64,000 bases of DNA from Sipunculus nudus (GCA_026874595.1 CM049310.1:30443558-30507557), one strand, 5' to 3'. Numbered from the stretch's first letter, positions 47,128-58,849 are shown. Translations and numbers: made by a program. Notes: generated by a model not told the origin, from the sequence alone.

Positions 47128-49980
47128 AGCTCAGCTGACTGTAAGTCATCTGAGTTATAGTGATCACTCTTTGTATGTCGTCTGTCTGTCTAGCTGTCTG
47201 TCTGTCCATCTGTCTGTCCATTAACCAGGCACAAATCATGGCCACTGGACCTAGAATGTTGTTACTTGACATTCTGAGAGGTCCATGAAAATCTCCTTGG
47301 AAACCAGAAATTAGGTCTCTGTTACCCATATCCTTCGAGCTATGGGGCCCCAAATTCCCCCCAGAATAGTCAAAAATTTCATACAAAAACTTCAATATCT
47401 CATTAACTACATCACTGATGGTCATGATTTTTGGCATACATATTGATCATGAGATGTTTCATCAGTATCTGCACCAGCTGTTTTTGTTCAGGGTTTTTTT
47501 TATGAATTTTTTCTCTATTTTTGAGAGTGCTGTATGGCTCCAAAAATACCCCCCAGAATAATGGAAAATTTGATACAAAAACTAAAGTATCTGAACAACT
47601 AATGCAGAGATCACCATGATTCTTTGCATGGATATTGATTATGGAGTGTTTCATCAGTTTCTGCAGACTGGGTGCGCCACCTCTATTTTTTTCAAATTTT
47701 TACAATTTTTTTTTCACTATTTTTGAGACCTATAAAGATTTGAACATCTGTTAACAGGGCACAAATCATAACAACTGGACCTAGAATCTTCATTCTTGAC
47801 ACACAGAGAGACTCATGAAAATCTCCATGGAAACCTGAAATTAGCTCTCTGTTACCCATATCCTTTAAGCTGTATGGCTCCAAAATACCCCCCAGAATAA
47901 TGGAAAATTTGATACAAAAACTAAAGTATCTGAACAGTTAATGCAGAGCTCACCATGATTCTTTGCATGGATATTGACTATGGAGTGTTGAATCAGTTTC
48001 TGCAGACTGGTGGTGCCACCTATATTTCATTCAATTTTTCTAATTTTTATGCCCCCGCCACAAAGTGGCCGGGGCATATAGTTTTACCCATGTCCATTAT
48101 TCCGTCCTTCCGAAATCAAACAGTTGAACAGACTTTTTTTTGCAATGCCTGCAGATATTGGACTGATTTTTGGTGTGTGGGCAGATAATGACCAGTTACA
48201 AGTTCGCGTTTCGTCTTGGTTGACCTTCTTTTGACTGTTCTACGGCTCCTAAACTTAGAAAATTTCATGAAAAATATAAATTTTCATGACAAATACACAT
48301 GTACAGACTTTTTTTTGCAATGCCTGCAGATATTGGCCTGATTTTTAATGTGTGGGTAGATATTGACCAGTTACAAGTTCGCGTTTCGTCCCAGTTGACC
48401 TACTTTTGACAGTTTTATGGCTCCTGAACATAGAAAATTTTATGAAAAATATAAAATTCATGGCAAATACACATATACAGACTTTTTTTCGCAATGCCTG
48501 CAGATATTGGCCTGATTTTTGGTATGTGGGTAGATATTGACCAGTTACAAGTTCGCGTTTCGTCCCAGTTGACCTACTTTTGACAGTTTTATGGCTCCTG
48601 AACATAGAAAATTTTATGAAAAATATAAATTTTCATGGCAAATACACATATACAGACTTTTTTTCGCAATGCCTGCAGATATTGGCCTGATTTTTGGTAT
48701 GTGGGCAGATAATGACCAGTTACAGATCTAGTTTACGTTTTGTCCCAGTTGACCTACTTTTGAACGTTTGACGGTGCCCTAACATAGAAAATTTCATAAA
48801 AAAATATAAATTTTCATTACAAGTGCACATGTACAGACTTTTTTTTTTGCAATGCCTGCAGATAAGGGCCTGTTTTTTGGTGTGTTGGCAGATAATGACC
48901 AGTTACAGATTAGGTTTTTGTTTTGTCCCAGTTGACCTACTTTTGACCATTTGACTGCTCCTGAACATAGAAAGTTTCATGAAAAATAGAAATTTTCATA
49001 ACAAATGCATATGTATGGACTTTTTCTCCGCAATGCCTGCAGATACCGCCCTGATTTTTTAAGTGTGGGCAGATAATGACCAGTTACAGATCGAATTCAA
49101 GTTTTGTCCCGGTTGACCTACTTTTGATTGTTTTACGGCTCCTAAAATTTCATGAAAAATGTTAATTTTCATGACAAATGTACATGTACAGCCGTATTCA
49201 ACACAGGAACTTCATTTTTTCAGTGCTATTGCATTATATTTACACAATCTTGGTCAAGTTCAAAGATAGGTGATCTTGACCTACTTTTCAAGGTCACAGA
49301 GCTTATCATAGAAAAAAACTTAGGAGCTTATTTCTCAGGAAGCATTTGGTGGATTGTTATGGAACATGGTACATACCTCTCCAATTTAAATTTATAACTG
49401 ATTATCAGCTTTTGCTAATATTCTAGTTTCGCAATGCAATGCTTACAGATACTGGCCTAATGTTTGGTCTGTGGGCGCATAATGACCACTTACAGATTGA
49501 GTTCGCGTTTGTCCCAGTTAACCTATTTTAGACCATATGACAGATCCTGAACATAGAAAATTTCATGAAAGACAGAAATTTTTTTATGAAAAATGCACAT
49601 GTATGGACTTTTTTTCACAATGCCTGCAGATATTGGCCTGATTTTTGGTGTGTTGCTTGATAGTGACCCGATACAGGTCCAGTTTGCATTTTGCCTTTGT
49701 TGACCTACTTTTTACCATACAACACCTCCTGAACTTAAAAAATTTACAAAATTTAACAAATGTTTCTAATTTGCCCTAAGCGGGAGCATTCGTGTCATTC
49801 TGACACATCTAGTTTTCTCTATTTTTGAGACCTTTAAGGATGCTGTCATCTGTTAATGTGGCACAAATTGAAACAACTGGACCTAGAATCTTCATTATTG
49901 TCATGCAAGGAGGCCCATGAAAAGTGTCTGTGGAAACCTGAAATTAGGTCTCTGTTACCCATATCCTTCCCAACTATCCC
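47128..49980 (+). repeat. Hairpin-headed repeat, copy 2, split by a nested element
   Basis: The hairpin at 47128-47156 is AGCTCAGCTGACT-GTA-AGTCATCTGAGTT, followed by (CTGT)n-like sequence and CATTAACCAGGCACAAATCA. The body repeats internally: ACTGGACCTAGAATnTT and AAACCnGAAATTAG occur at about 47250, 47780 and 49880, and CACTATTTTTGAGACCT at about 47716. The third unit is interrupted by the insertion at 48047-49812 and resumes with TTTTCTCTATTTTTGAGACC. The reverse relative is at 60440-60693. Confidence 0.75.
48047..49812 (-). mobile_element. Nested Helitron-like element with ~178-bp internal repeats
   Basis: The left end TTATGCCCCCGCCAC-AAA-GTGGC is a hairpin with GGGGCATA on its far side. 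The right end has GTGTCA-TTC-TGACAC (49792-49806), then AT and CTAG, followed by host T. On the minus strand it starts CTAGATGTG, like the element at 22087, and ends hairpin-GGGGGCATAA. The body is seven or more copies of a unit with GCAATGCCTGCAGATATTGG, CTGATTTTTGGTGTGTGGGC, GATAATGACCAGTTACA and GTCCCAGTTGACCTACTTTT. A foreign TGACCT-rich stretch at about 49195-49430 interrupts the array. No protein is encoded. Confidence 0.78.
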
Positions 49981-50262
49981 AGCAGGCAAAATACATTGAA
50001 ACAACGTTGAAACAACGTTTGCCTTGGACGTCGAATCTACGTTGAAAACTGATTGGATTTGCAAAACGAATCGACGTAGAAACGACAACGTCGAAACAAC
50101 GTCAGGTTAAGACGTCGAAACAACGTCTATAATTAGTTGTGTTTATGGGTTGAATCGACGTCGAAATAACAACGTCGAATCAACGTCGTGTAAAGACATC
50201 AAAGCAACGTCTATTTTTAGTTGTGTTTATTGGTTGAATCGACGTCGAAATAACAACGTTTA
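49978..50262 (+). repeat. ACGT/AACGTCG-rich tandem repeat, ~85-bp units
   Basis: It begins CCCAGCAGGCAAAATACATT and then consists of GAAACAACGT and GAATCGACGTCGAAATAAC blocks. TTAGTTGTGTTTAT(G/T)GGTTGAATCGACG recurs at 50134 and 50217. Every block contains palindromic AACGTT, GACGTC or CGACGTCG, so it is dense in CpG within AT-rich DNA. Similar CAGCAGG...AACGTTGAA repeats are widespread in animals. Confidence 0.8.
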
Positions 50263-50612
50263 AGGATGTCTAGGATAAGATGACAGGCTTTAACATATAT
50301 CTTTGTATTATAATTTACAGTGGAAAAGAAAAGGTAAAACCTTTATTCATAATTAAAGTTTGGTGTTTGTTCGTCTTATGCATAACCTTAACTCCTTCAA
50401 AAAGGTTTTACGTTTTCATTGCCACTGTAAATTATAAATCAAAATATATTAAAACCTGTAATGTTATCCCAGACATCCTTAATGGACGTAAAAATTGCAT
50501 AACCTTAACTCCTTCAAAAAGGTTTTACGTTTTCATTGCCACTGTAAATTATAAATCAAAATATATTAAAACCTGTCATGTTATCCCAGACATCCTTAAT
50601 GGACGTAAAAAT
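50261..50612. mobile_element. Foldback MITE with an internal 117-bp duplication
   Basis: The left arm TAAGGATGTCTAGGATAA then GATGACAGG and TATAATTTACAGTGG is inverted at the right as CCACTGTAAATTATAAAT, CCTGTCATGTTATCCCAGAC and ATCCTTA (arms about 85 bp). The right arm is present twice: TGCATAACCTTAACTCC to GGACGTAAAAAT occurs at 50379-50495 and 50496-50612, differing at a single position or so (CTGTAATG versus CTGTCATG). The 111-codon open frame over it is a by-product. Confidence 0.85.
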
Positions 50613-50859
50613 TAAGAACGTTGATAACTGACCATTTTGTTTAACCGGCGTAAATTATGCTAGGAGAATTGATTATATCAAATGTTAAACCCTTGCAAAT
50701 ATTATATATAAAAAATGTTACAACTAAGTAACCAAGATAATCGCCCATTTTCTCTGTTATTACGATATTTTTCAGTATTTTATTCTTGTGTGTCATTGAT
50801 GACAGTTGTACGTATAAGTTGAAAATAGCTTACAACAATAAAACCATTTGTATGCCCCA

Positions 50860-50860
<1 letters not shown>
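50613..50860. other. AT-rich spacer
   Basis: Nothing recognised. Confidence 0.5.

Positions 50861-50910
<50 letters not shown>
50861..50910 (+). repeat. (TA)n, left flank of the LTR element
   Basis: About 24 TA units, continuing as (TA)n at 53865-53897 on the other side of the element. This was probably one microsatellite before insertion. Confidence 0.97.
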
Positions 50911-50914
<4 letters not shown>

Positions 50915-51240
50915 ACGACTATACTAAAAACTCCAATGAACGATGTAAGACACCTTTAATATCAGAAAGACGGTGTACAGCGGTAAACATGGTGGAATCG
51001 ACCAGCCAGCCCTAACACCTACACTTGACTGACTGATGCAGCTAGCCCTTACTTGACCTATCTTCCCCCGGGGTCCCTGCATACCGGCGTATCGGTTTCT
51101 GGCCGACCACTTCAGTGTGCACCCCAGTGTCCGGCCACCGGTCGCCTGTTGTCACTAATAATTAACGATAATGTGAATTTCTATCCTCTACGCCGAGCTA
51201 CCACCTAAGTATACCAAGTTTCCCAGCAATATATGTTACA
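50911..51240 (-). repeat. 3' LTR
   Basis: 330 bp, TG...CA boundaries on either strand. In my base-by-base reading it is identical to the other LTR except one C/A difference (CAGCCAGCCCTAAC versus CAGCCAGACCTAAC, plus strand). Confidence 0.95.
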
Positions 51241-51257
51241 TAGCCCCCCTCCCAAAG
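51241..51257 (-). promoter_or_regulatory. Polypurine tract
   Basis: On the minus strand TTTGGGAGGGGGGCTA runs straight into the LTR start TGTAAC. This is the expected plus-strand primer for reverse transcription and fixes the orientation. Confidence 0.8.
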
Positions 51258-52739
51258 GAGACGCGTCCTCGTGGCTTACTAATTACCATTTAGTTCTAAT
51301 ATACCTAAAACAACAATTAAGCTAACGTGACTAGTAAATAATATACCTTAATAACTTTCTGTGCTGACGAATAAATCGCTTTTTCCGTTTCTCTACCTTA
51401 ACAAATCTAAGGGTACATATATAATATCATTATGACTATACCTATAAGCGTACAAGTGACGATCTAGACACAATACATTATATGGAGAATGGCTAGGCAC
51501 ATTTGGAAGAAATAGTAAAAATAAAACGTATTCTGCGACACACTGTCAGTTCTTTGTAAACTCCATTCATGACAACAATCTTAACATTAGAGTCTTCATG
51601 TCGATTCACATATAACAAGAAAACTGTTTGCTACCAACTTACAAATCTTACCCGAGGGTTACTTAAATATCATTTGTATTATGTAGTGATATATAAATCT
51701 CTAAAGACTGGTACCTAACCACCAGTTATCGTTACTGTATTCCAAGCACGAAAAACAATGGCTAACCCCTGCTCAAATATTGCTACCTAAGAAGATACTT
51801 GCAAAACCAAAATTATTGAACCTAGTTTTATACAAGAACATTATAATAAGAATGAAACCTGATCAATTCATAAAATGATAACTGTGCAGAACTTGTTATA
51901 AATTAGAAAAACAATAACAAAAATGCGATCAAACGTATAAAAGTTTTAGCAGTGAAAACCTATGGCTGGTCGATCTCTCCGAATACAACAAAAAGGCGTA
52001 CATTACATATAAACGAAAGGAAATATCAACATGCAAAATCACATAATAATTTTAAATTTAACTTATGTTCCAGTGGATGAACAAAGTCCATTATGTATAC
52101 AAATAAAGTCCAGATAAATTTAAGAAAATCCATAATAATCCGGAGGTCTCCGGTCACAGCCTGGATAATGGCGGCGCACTGAGATGTCATCAAGTTCATG
52201 TACTGGATCCTCCGTGTTTGACGTCGATAGAGCACCAGGAGGTGACGCTGCGACCGAATTCGGTACTAAAGCAACGTCCTGGTCGTAAAACTCATGGTGA
52301 TACTTTTCAGCGGCGTCTTCATGCTCCCGTTCTATCGGGGTCGACGGTGCTCGTTCAGATACCTCGTTAATACTCCTTGGGTTTGATGCTTAATAAGATC
52401 AGTTCGACCAAGATCGCTATCGTCACGGGACATTATCATTTCGTATCTGAGGATCAACGACAGAAATCCTCACGCGCGCGCCTCCTGTGTTGACGATTCT
52501 GACCGGTATGAGGTCATCTTGAGGTCTTGCAAGGACACGGGCGGCTAGAACCCCGTGTTTCTCCTGAAACCCGATCCTAACACGCCCTCCGAGGCTGCAG
52601 TCGCTATGCTGCCCGGGCTGTCAACGACACATGGAATAATACTGTCGTGCCTGGCGGGGATTTCAACCGTTTCGTGCGCTCTAACCGTGCACATCACCGG
52701 TTCCCTAGCATAACGTTCCAACTACACAGCCGTATCTCC

Positions 52740-52890
52740 GGTAGTCATCACTAATAGTTCGAAGTCAATTCGGTAGCCATTTTTACAGAAAGACGTGTGG
52801 ACAAGAGTTCAAACACATGTTCATGGACTAGCGTAACGGCCGAACCGCTGTCTACAAGGATACTGACGGGAAGTATATAACATATATTGC
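52740..52890 (-). pseudogene. Retroviral-type aspartyl protease fragment
   Basis: Minus-strand translation gives LPVSILVDSGSAVTLVHEHV, with the catalytic Asp-Ser-Gly encoded at about 52847-52855. VDSGS-vTL is the active-site motif of gypsy-type proteases. The frame stops after about 25 further residues (TAG), and no reverse transcriptase motif follows, so this is a relic left by an internal deletion. Confidence 0.8.
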
Positions 52891-52951
52891 GGAATTAACT
52901 GACTTACTATGCGGTGTCTCTTCCGGTGGTGGGGTAGGGGGTCTCCTGAAG

Positions 52952-53452
52952 TCACTGGCTGGCATGCGACCCCCCATGCCAGCATCTAATTGTTTCCCTG
53001 TTGTTGTAGGTAGGCCTTTTCACAGCCATCTCCTCTCGAGTCACGGCGTCCATATTCAGGTACGCGACGCGTAACAGTCTGGTAAGCGCAAACGCAAAAT
53101 CCGCTTGCGTTTCTGTTTTACAGCGAACTCGCAACTCTAACTCCCGCTGTGCGACGTCTCGTCTTTTGGGCGATAGCCTGCTCTCGAGCGTAACTGTCAG
53201 GCCCTCAAATTCCAGCTCGTCCCAATTTTCGATGTCATCCAGCGCTTGTTCTGCCCGGTCCTTCAGTCGGACCCCCAAGAACTGGCATTTTGTTCTGTTG
53301 TCCCACTGATTGATGACAGCACATTTGACAAAATGTTTGAGCCACCGGTCGAAGTCGTCATCCTCTCTACCGTGGAACGGGTCCGGCAGGACGATAGGCC
53401 GGGCTGGCTGGTTCTCTCCCATGTTACTGCTTTGCCGTCTTCTGAACCACAC
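52952..53452 (-). pseudogene. Partial gag of the LTR element, 166 codons
   Basis: Minus-strand frame with DPFHGREDDDFDRWLKHFVK near the start and FLGVRLKDRAEQALDDI after it. These are typical of the Retrotrans_gag domain, which packs capsid and assembles particles. Initiation is probably at MGENQP, 10 residues into the frame. The C-terminal half and any CCHC zinc knuckle are missing, and the frame ends soon after a Cys-poor tail that overlaps a shifted frame leading toward the protease relic. I treat it as defective. Confidence 0.8.
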
Positions 53453-53516
53453 TTGTTTTTGTTTTCTGTTTCTTTTTTTCTTCTTCCTTCTTTTGGCGGT
53501 GTTCCCTCCTACATCG

Positions 53517-53534
53517 ATCCCAGCAGGGCCTCCA
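53517..53534 (-). promoter_or_regulatory. Primer-binding-site candidate
   Basis: On the minus strand the LTR end GTTACA is followed immediately by TGGAGGCCCTGCTGGGA. The TGG matches the CCA tail of a tRNA. The tRNA was not identified. Confidence 0.65.
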
Positions 53535-53860
53535 TGTAACGACTATACTAAAAACTCCAATGAACGATGTAAGACACCTTTAATATCAGAAAGACGGTGT
53601 ACAGCGGTAAACATGGTGGAATCGACCAGCCAGACCTAACACCTACACTTGACTGACTGATGCAGCTAGCCCTTACTTGACCTATCTTCCCCCGGGGTCC
53701 CTGCATACCGGCGTATCGGTTTCTGGCCGACCACTTCAGTGTGCACCCCAGTGTCCGGCCACCGGTCGCCTGTTGTCACTAATAATTAACGATAATGTGA
53801 ATTTCTATCCTCTACGCCGAGCTACCACCTAAGTATACCAAGTTTCCCAGCAATATATGT

Positions 53861-53864
<4 letters not shown>
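53535..53864 (-). repeat. 5' LTR
   Basis: 330 bp, near-identical partner of 50911-51240. On the minus strand it is the upstream LTR and would carry the promoter. Confidence 0.95.
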
Positions 53865-53897
<33 letters not shown>

Positions 53898-53900
<3 letters not shown>

Positions 53901-55290
53901 TTAAACACGGTTCATTTGCACCTATATGTCATACACTCAGTCATCATGAAATAAAATAATTGACTCCATTTTAGGTGAAATATGAAATTTAATCAGTAAA
54001 GTATAAAATACATAGGTTTATGACATTGTTCGCATAAACGATGAAAAAATGCTTTCTAATGTCATTACATATTAAATTAAAGTTTAATGGGGTTGATCGA
54101 ATAGAAGGTAAAATAACTGAAACTTTTTCTATTCTTATTACCTAAGTTTAATGGAGGTGATCGAATCAAGAATAAAATAACAGAAATACTTTCTAATCTC
54201 CCAACCTGATACATATTCTTGTGTCCTTATGGTTAGTTTTAACATATTAACTGTTCAACTATTTTAACGTACGCGCACTAGCTTCTGACTGAAAATAAAC
54301 AATGGCATATCTAAATAAATAAAAAAACTCTCCACAGGCTTGTTGCAATAATCTGTTACGTCCGAAAGCTCTGTTATATTTCTAACCTACGTTACACTAC
54401 ACGACATCTTGAAGATGGTGACATATTTCGAAACTTCCAGATCATAAATCCATGCGCACATGATATCATTAAAGGACTCACATGAACAAAAGTACCATGG
54501 CCAAAACTGGGTGAAATCTACGTTGATATTTTTGACTGCAACTAATAACCTGTGACCGCATGAAAAGAATGGGGCAAACATAAGAATCGTGCGGGCGAAT
54601 TTATTTTGAAAATTTACATGTGGAGGATACTAATATATTTTTCATTTCTTTATAATGTCCCCATGAAAAACACAAATCTTAGTCCATTTTCCCTTTTTAT
54701 GCCATTTGGAATGAGTTGACGGAGTTGTAGTGAAACACCACTTAGAAATATTCCCGAGGACCTGGTGCTCATTCTAAAGAATCCATGAAAACCGGGAGTA
54801 TGCCATAAAACGATTATGTTTGTGTTTGGCCATAGTAGTTTTGAATATTCCCACCTTATTTTAAATGTTCCGGGATATATTTAGAGCTCAGGTAAACAGG
54901 GGTCAGCTAAGCTTAATATTAAATGTGTAAGACATAAGGGGAATTTGGTAATGAATGTACATAATATTACATATTACAAATTGAAATAAAATGCACAAAT
55001 TAATAAAAAAAAAACTAATTTAGGAAGTCACGCAAACATATATTTGATGAGGGTCAGCCTTGTAAAGCTTATATGACTTACAGTTAGCCACAATAATCAA
55101 TTATTTTGTAAAAAAAAAAAAACAAGGCCAAGTCATATTTACAATATTCTTCTTATATTCTTCATACGTGCTTGTGATGAGAGTTCATGCCAGCATGGGC
55201 ATGTCGTTTGATGATGTACCTAGTCAAATTACTTTCATCCACTTCCACCTTTTCTGTTAGGGGTCATATTTTAGGCATGATGTCACGGCC
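53898..55290. other. AT-rich non-coding DNA
   Basis: No gene. A degenerate ~80-bp direct repeat at about 54080-54200 shares GTTTAATGG(G/A)G(T/G)TGATCGAAT and AAAATAAC(T/A)GAAA. Confidence 0.5.
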
Positions 55291-55299
55291 GCCACTATT

Positions 55300-57003
55300 G
55301 TGAATCTCGGTAGACTTACGATTCCTCATCACACTGGCTGCAATCAGGAGCGAAAAAGAGATTTGAGGCAGCGAATGCAAATTATCACATGCAGGAACTG
55401 TACGTCAGTGTGTACAACAGTAAAATGTGTTTGTCTGTATTTACTAGGTCGATACACCAATGGTAGCATAGGTAGGTACGTGTAACTCTAATAATGTGAC
55501 ACAAACTGTCATGTGTTTTATATCAATATGAAAATATACATTTCATTTAGGTGCCCATCAAAACACGTTTATGACAAATAATGCAGGTATTAATAGTAAT
55601 TTTTTTCTAGAAAATTGTCTGTTTTAGTCTTATCTGTAGAGAAAAACATGACTATCACAAACAAATCTTTCGGATTGTCAGACAAATACAAGATAAAGTG
55701 GACGCATCTGAGATGCAAACAGTGCCACTTTATCTACGAAGCCATCAGCCGAGGATGCGATACACAAAACCCCAGGATCACCAGGGCCGTACGTGCTGCC
55801 GTGTGCATATATAGATCCATAAACGGCATACTTCACCAGCGTCCACCAGGGAACAACAAAGTCCTATATAACATTCAACATTGATGAAATGAAAGAGACA
55901 TATTTTCTTAACTACTTTGCCACTAGCCTAGAGACATGCTGATCTCACACAGAATCTGCCAGGAGCTGGTAAACAAAACGAAAACCAGTTCTGAATTTGG
56001 GTTAAGGAGCAGGAGTCAACATTCGGTTCCCCAAAAGATTCAACCAAGAATACATATCTGAGACTGAACAAAGGCCTCCGTATATTAGAGAATGTTTTTC
56101 ACTTCTACAAAAGAAGTGTTTTAAGGAGATGAAGAGTCCGGCCCGAGCAGCACAGTGAAGGAAGAAAGTCCAGCACCACGATGAAACTAAGACCTCTACA
56201 TATTCTTCAGCTCCTTCAAAGCAGTATATAGAACTTGCAAACCAAGTGCCACTCCCTCCTCCATACATACTGCATGCGGTATTTAAAGTGAAGACTGTTA
56301 CCAATGAGTGAAATTTCAACACTTTCATAAACTCATATATAGACTTTCCACAGTCACTGCACAGAAACTGGATCAGATCCATTAGTAACCTACCATCGAT
56401 ACGCTTGCCCCTGTCCCATATAACAAGAGGTTCTGAAAGCTACCCAGGGCATTGTGATCTGCAATTTAAAGTAACATTATCTGCAGTATCTTGGAGATAG
56501 AGGTCATGCCACAAGATTTCAAACATACCAAATATTCCCTGCACTATTTTTGATATCAGGCAGCTAATCGGGGAGGGGCATATCATGTTGTCTATTTCTG
56601 AGAAGATTTTGGCATGCATCACAGAAACAGGGATTACAAAAGCTCAGCTTTTTTGCTGCATAGGACCCCATCTGTATGGAGAATCCTTAGGCAATATCTA
56701 TATCTTGAACTCGGGTAAGGCAAACGAAAGCAAGAGGACCAAGGAATGATCCATGTTTTGCAGTATCGTCATATTTGAAATGGCCCCAAATTTTAGATTA
56801 ATTGAAAAGGGCCAGCAATAAAGCATGTTGGAAGCACCTAAGAGGAAATCTCCCGAAGTAGAAAAACTCGTAGAATCGAGAGGATTCCCAAAGCCAAAAA
56901 CAGTTATCCACGCAGAAAAAAACAAGGCTACTGACCCACAACATATAATTATGGCGCTCATAGACGTGAACACCGGACTTGATAGACTACCTAGATGCCA
57001 GTG
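55300..57003 (+). pseudogene. Decayed coding-like region, family unknown
   Basis: Protein-like stretches lie in all three plus frames and follow one another. They include RKRDLRQRMQIITCRNC (about 55350), KWTHLRCKQCHFIYEAISRG (about 55697), PPYIRECFSLLQKKCFKEMK (about 56068), YIELANQVPLPPPYI (about 56227) and WNFNTFINSYIDFPQS (about 56304). Near the 3' end are EVEKLVESRGFPKPKTVIHA (about 56856) and PQHIIMALIDVNTGLD (about 56935). Frameshifts and stops separate them. The run of in-order, low-complexity-free peptides suggests one inactivated gene or transposon-borne gene of about 500 codons. I do not recognise it. The minus-strand 126-codon frame across it is antisense. Confidence 0.5.
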
Positions 57004-57359
57004 ATGTGTGATTGGATATCAAAGAAATAAAAAAAATTATTACAAGGAGTATAAGGGCAAAGGGTACATACAGAAGTAGAATAATCAACGATTTTGCCAT
57101 TCTTTAACAGTTATATACATATTCATGTTACATATACATGTATATATTAGCAACACGTTCCAGCATGTTCAACAGAGCTTGTTCTTATTAGACTGGAGCT
57201 CGATTTGGCATAGATTTCGAGACCTAACCTCGTTTACAGGTCCGAGTTCAGGACCGACGAGTTCAATTCTGTCATTTACACCATATGGCAAAATTACTTG
57301 TTATCCCAGGGTATCTCTGTACTTCCTCCGTTAAATTTTACTGTCTTAGAACTGTCTCA

Positions 57360-58215
57360 AGATTTAAAATTTGCATCAATGGCCATCTTGGATGTCATAT
57401 TTGATATTTAGGTTACATGATTACCAAATAAAATTTTTTTGTCTTATTGCCTTTATTTGCACACCTTAAAACTAGACATCAAACTCGCGTCTATGATTTA
57501 AAGTAACTGCTCTTACCGTATTAGTGTAATATTATTCGGCGGCCATTCTGAATATCTTGGATGTAAAGGTTAGCAGCTGATTCAGGCTTTAATTATTCTT
57601 GAACCACTGGACAACTTGTTAACCCTTAAATACTAGTTATTGTAACCAAAATTATGGCAATAATTTAAGGAAGGACTGTAAATGGAGTAATCAGTAGCAA
57701 TTTGAGCCATCTATGATTTACCAGTCACATGACTACACAACGATGCGTACTTTAGTTTTATTGGTTTTACAAAAAGGGAAAAATAGAACATACCAAAATT
57801 ACAGCTTTATGGTGAAAAATAAATGATTTATTGCCATTTTAAGTACTTGGCGGCCATTTTGGACGCTATATTGGTTTTGCCACTTTTATAAATACGGAAA
57901 AATGTTTTTATTGGTTCCATTAGATTTCTGGATCCCAAATACCTGGTAGTTGATACTAAAATTTACAATTCTATGATGTAAAATAAATGATTTATGGCTA
58001 TTTTTAAGGATCTAGGGGCCACTTTGGACGCCATCTTGGATTTTTTAAGTGACATAAATATGTAAGGATGTCTTTGTTGATTCCTATGGTTTCTGGACCC
58101 CAAGACCTAGCGGTAGATACAAAAATTACAACTGTATGATGAATACTAAATGATTCATGGCCATCAGAGGGACTTGGCGGCAGTCTTGGACACCATCTAA
58201 AATATAACAAATTTC
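57360..58215 (+). repeat. Degenerate ~165-bp tandem repeat
   Basis: The phrase GGCGGCCATTTTGGACGC(C/T)AT, then CTTGGAT and, about 100 bases on, TACAA(C/T)T(G/T)TATGATG and AAATGATTTATGGCCAT, recurs near 57540, 57850, 58016 and 58184. Copies are diverged and no frame is conserved. Confidence 0.75.
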
Positions 58216-58840
58216 TCGGTGTCCAAATTTGCTAAACTCTTGATATATTGTAAATCTGGTCCTATATTAAAAAAAACACCATAAAACAATTTCTTGCAAT
58301 TTGTTGCATGGGGTTTACTCATATTTTGACCAGTCTAGAATGACTTAGGGTCTGACTGCAGTGATGCAACAGTTAGGTCACCAATTTGGCATTGTGCCAA
58401 ATGTACTGTTAGATGTCAACAAGAAGCGACCATTTTTCTTAACATTTACAAGTATTGGTCGAGATTTTCGAACAGTCAGTTAAGGTTAATAAATATATCA
58501 TGACCTTTGCAGGCCCAGCAGTTTCAATTTATTCGAATATTTAACACTAGTGGAAAAATCATTTCAAGAATTTGTATGCATGGTGAAAATGATAACTATA
58601 AATATTGTACCAAGTTCTGGTGAAGATGTTAGGCAGCTTTACTTGTCTTCCTCTCTTTTTTTTGGCCTGGCATTATTTTGATATATTCCAATCATGTAAA
58701 ACGTCCTGTTTGATATTAATACATTTTGTTGCTATGCTATTTCATTTTTATGCATTTTTTCATTATATTTGCAATATGAGGAACGTTTTGCAGTTCAACT
58801 TTCGCACGGATTGGTATTAAATCATAATGAAAAATGCCTT
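58216..58840. other. Non-coding DNA
   Basis: Nothing recognised. Confidence 0.45.
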
Positions 58841-58849
58841 TCCGTTCAT

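Larger units (their letters stand above)
50911..53864 (-). mobile_element. Internally deleted LTR retrotransposon (Ty3/gypsy-type)
   Basis: Two 330-bp direct repeats at 50911-51240 and 53535-53864, each bounded by TGTAAC...GTTACA, enclose 2294 bp. A polypurine tract abuts the low-coordinate LTR and a primer-binding-site-like TGG... abuts the high-coordinate one, so transcription runs on the minus strand. Only a partial gag and a protease relic remain; reverse transcriptase, RNase H and integrase are missing. The element sits inside (TA)n on both sides, so the target duplication (TATAT or similar) cannot be resolved. It is non-autonomous but young. Confidence 0.93.

Noticed and set aside
50280-50615. 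111-codon frame with an internal duplicated peptide
   Set aside because: Product of the duplicated arm of a MITE.
53246-53639. Plus-strand frames across the retrotransposon
   Set aside because: Antisense to gag and running into the LTR.
56002-56382. 126-codon minus-strand frame
   Set aside because: Antisense to plus-strand coding-like relics that continue beyond it on both sides.
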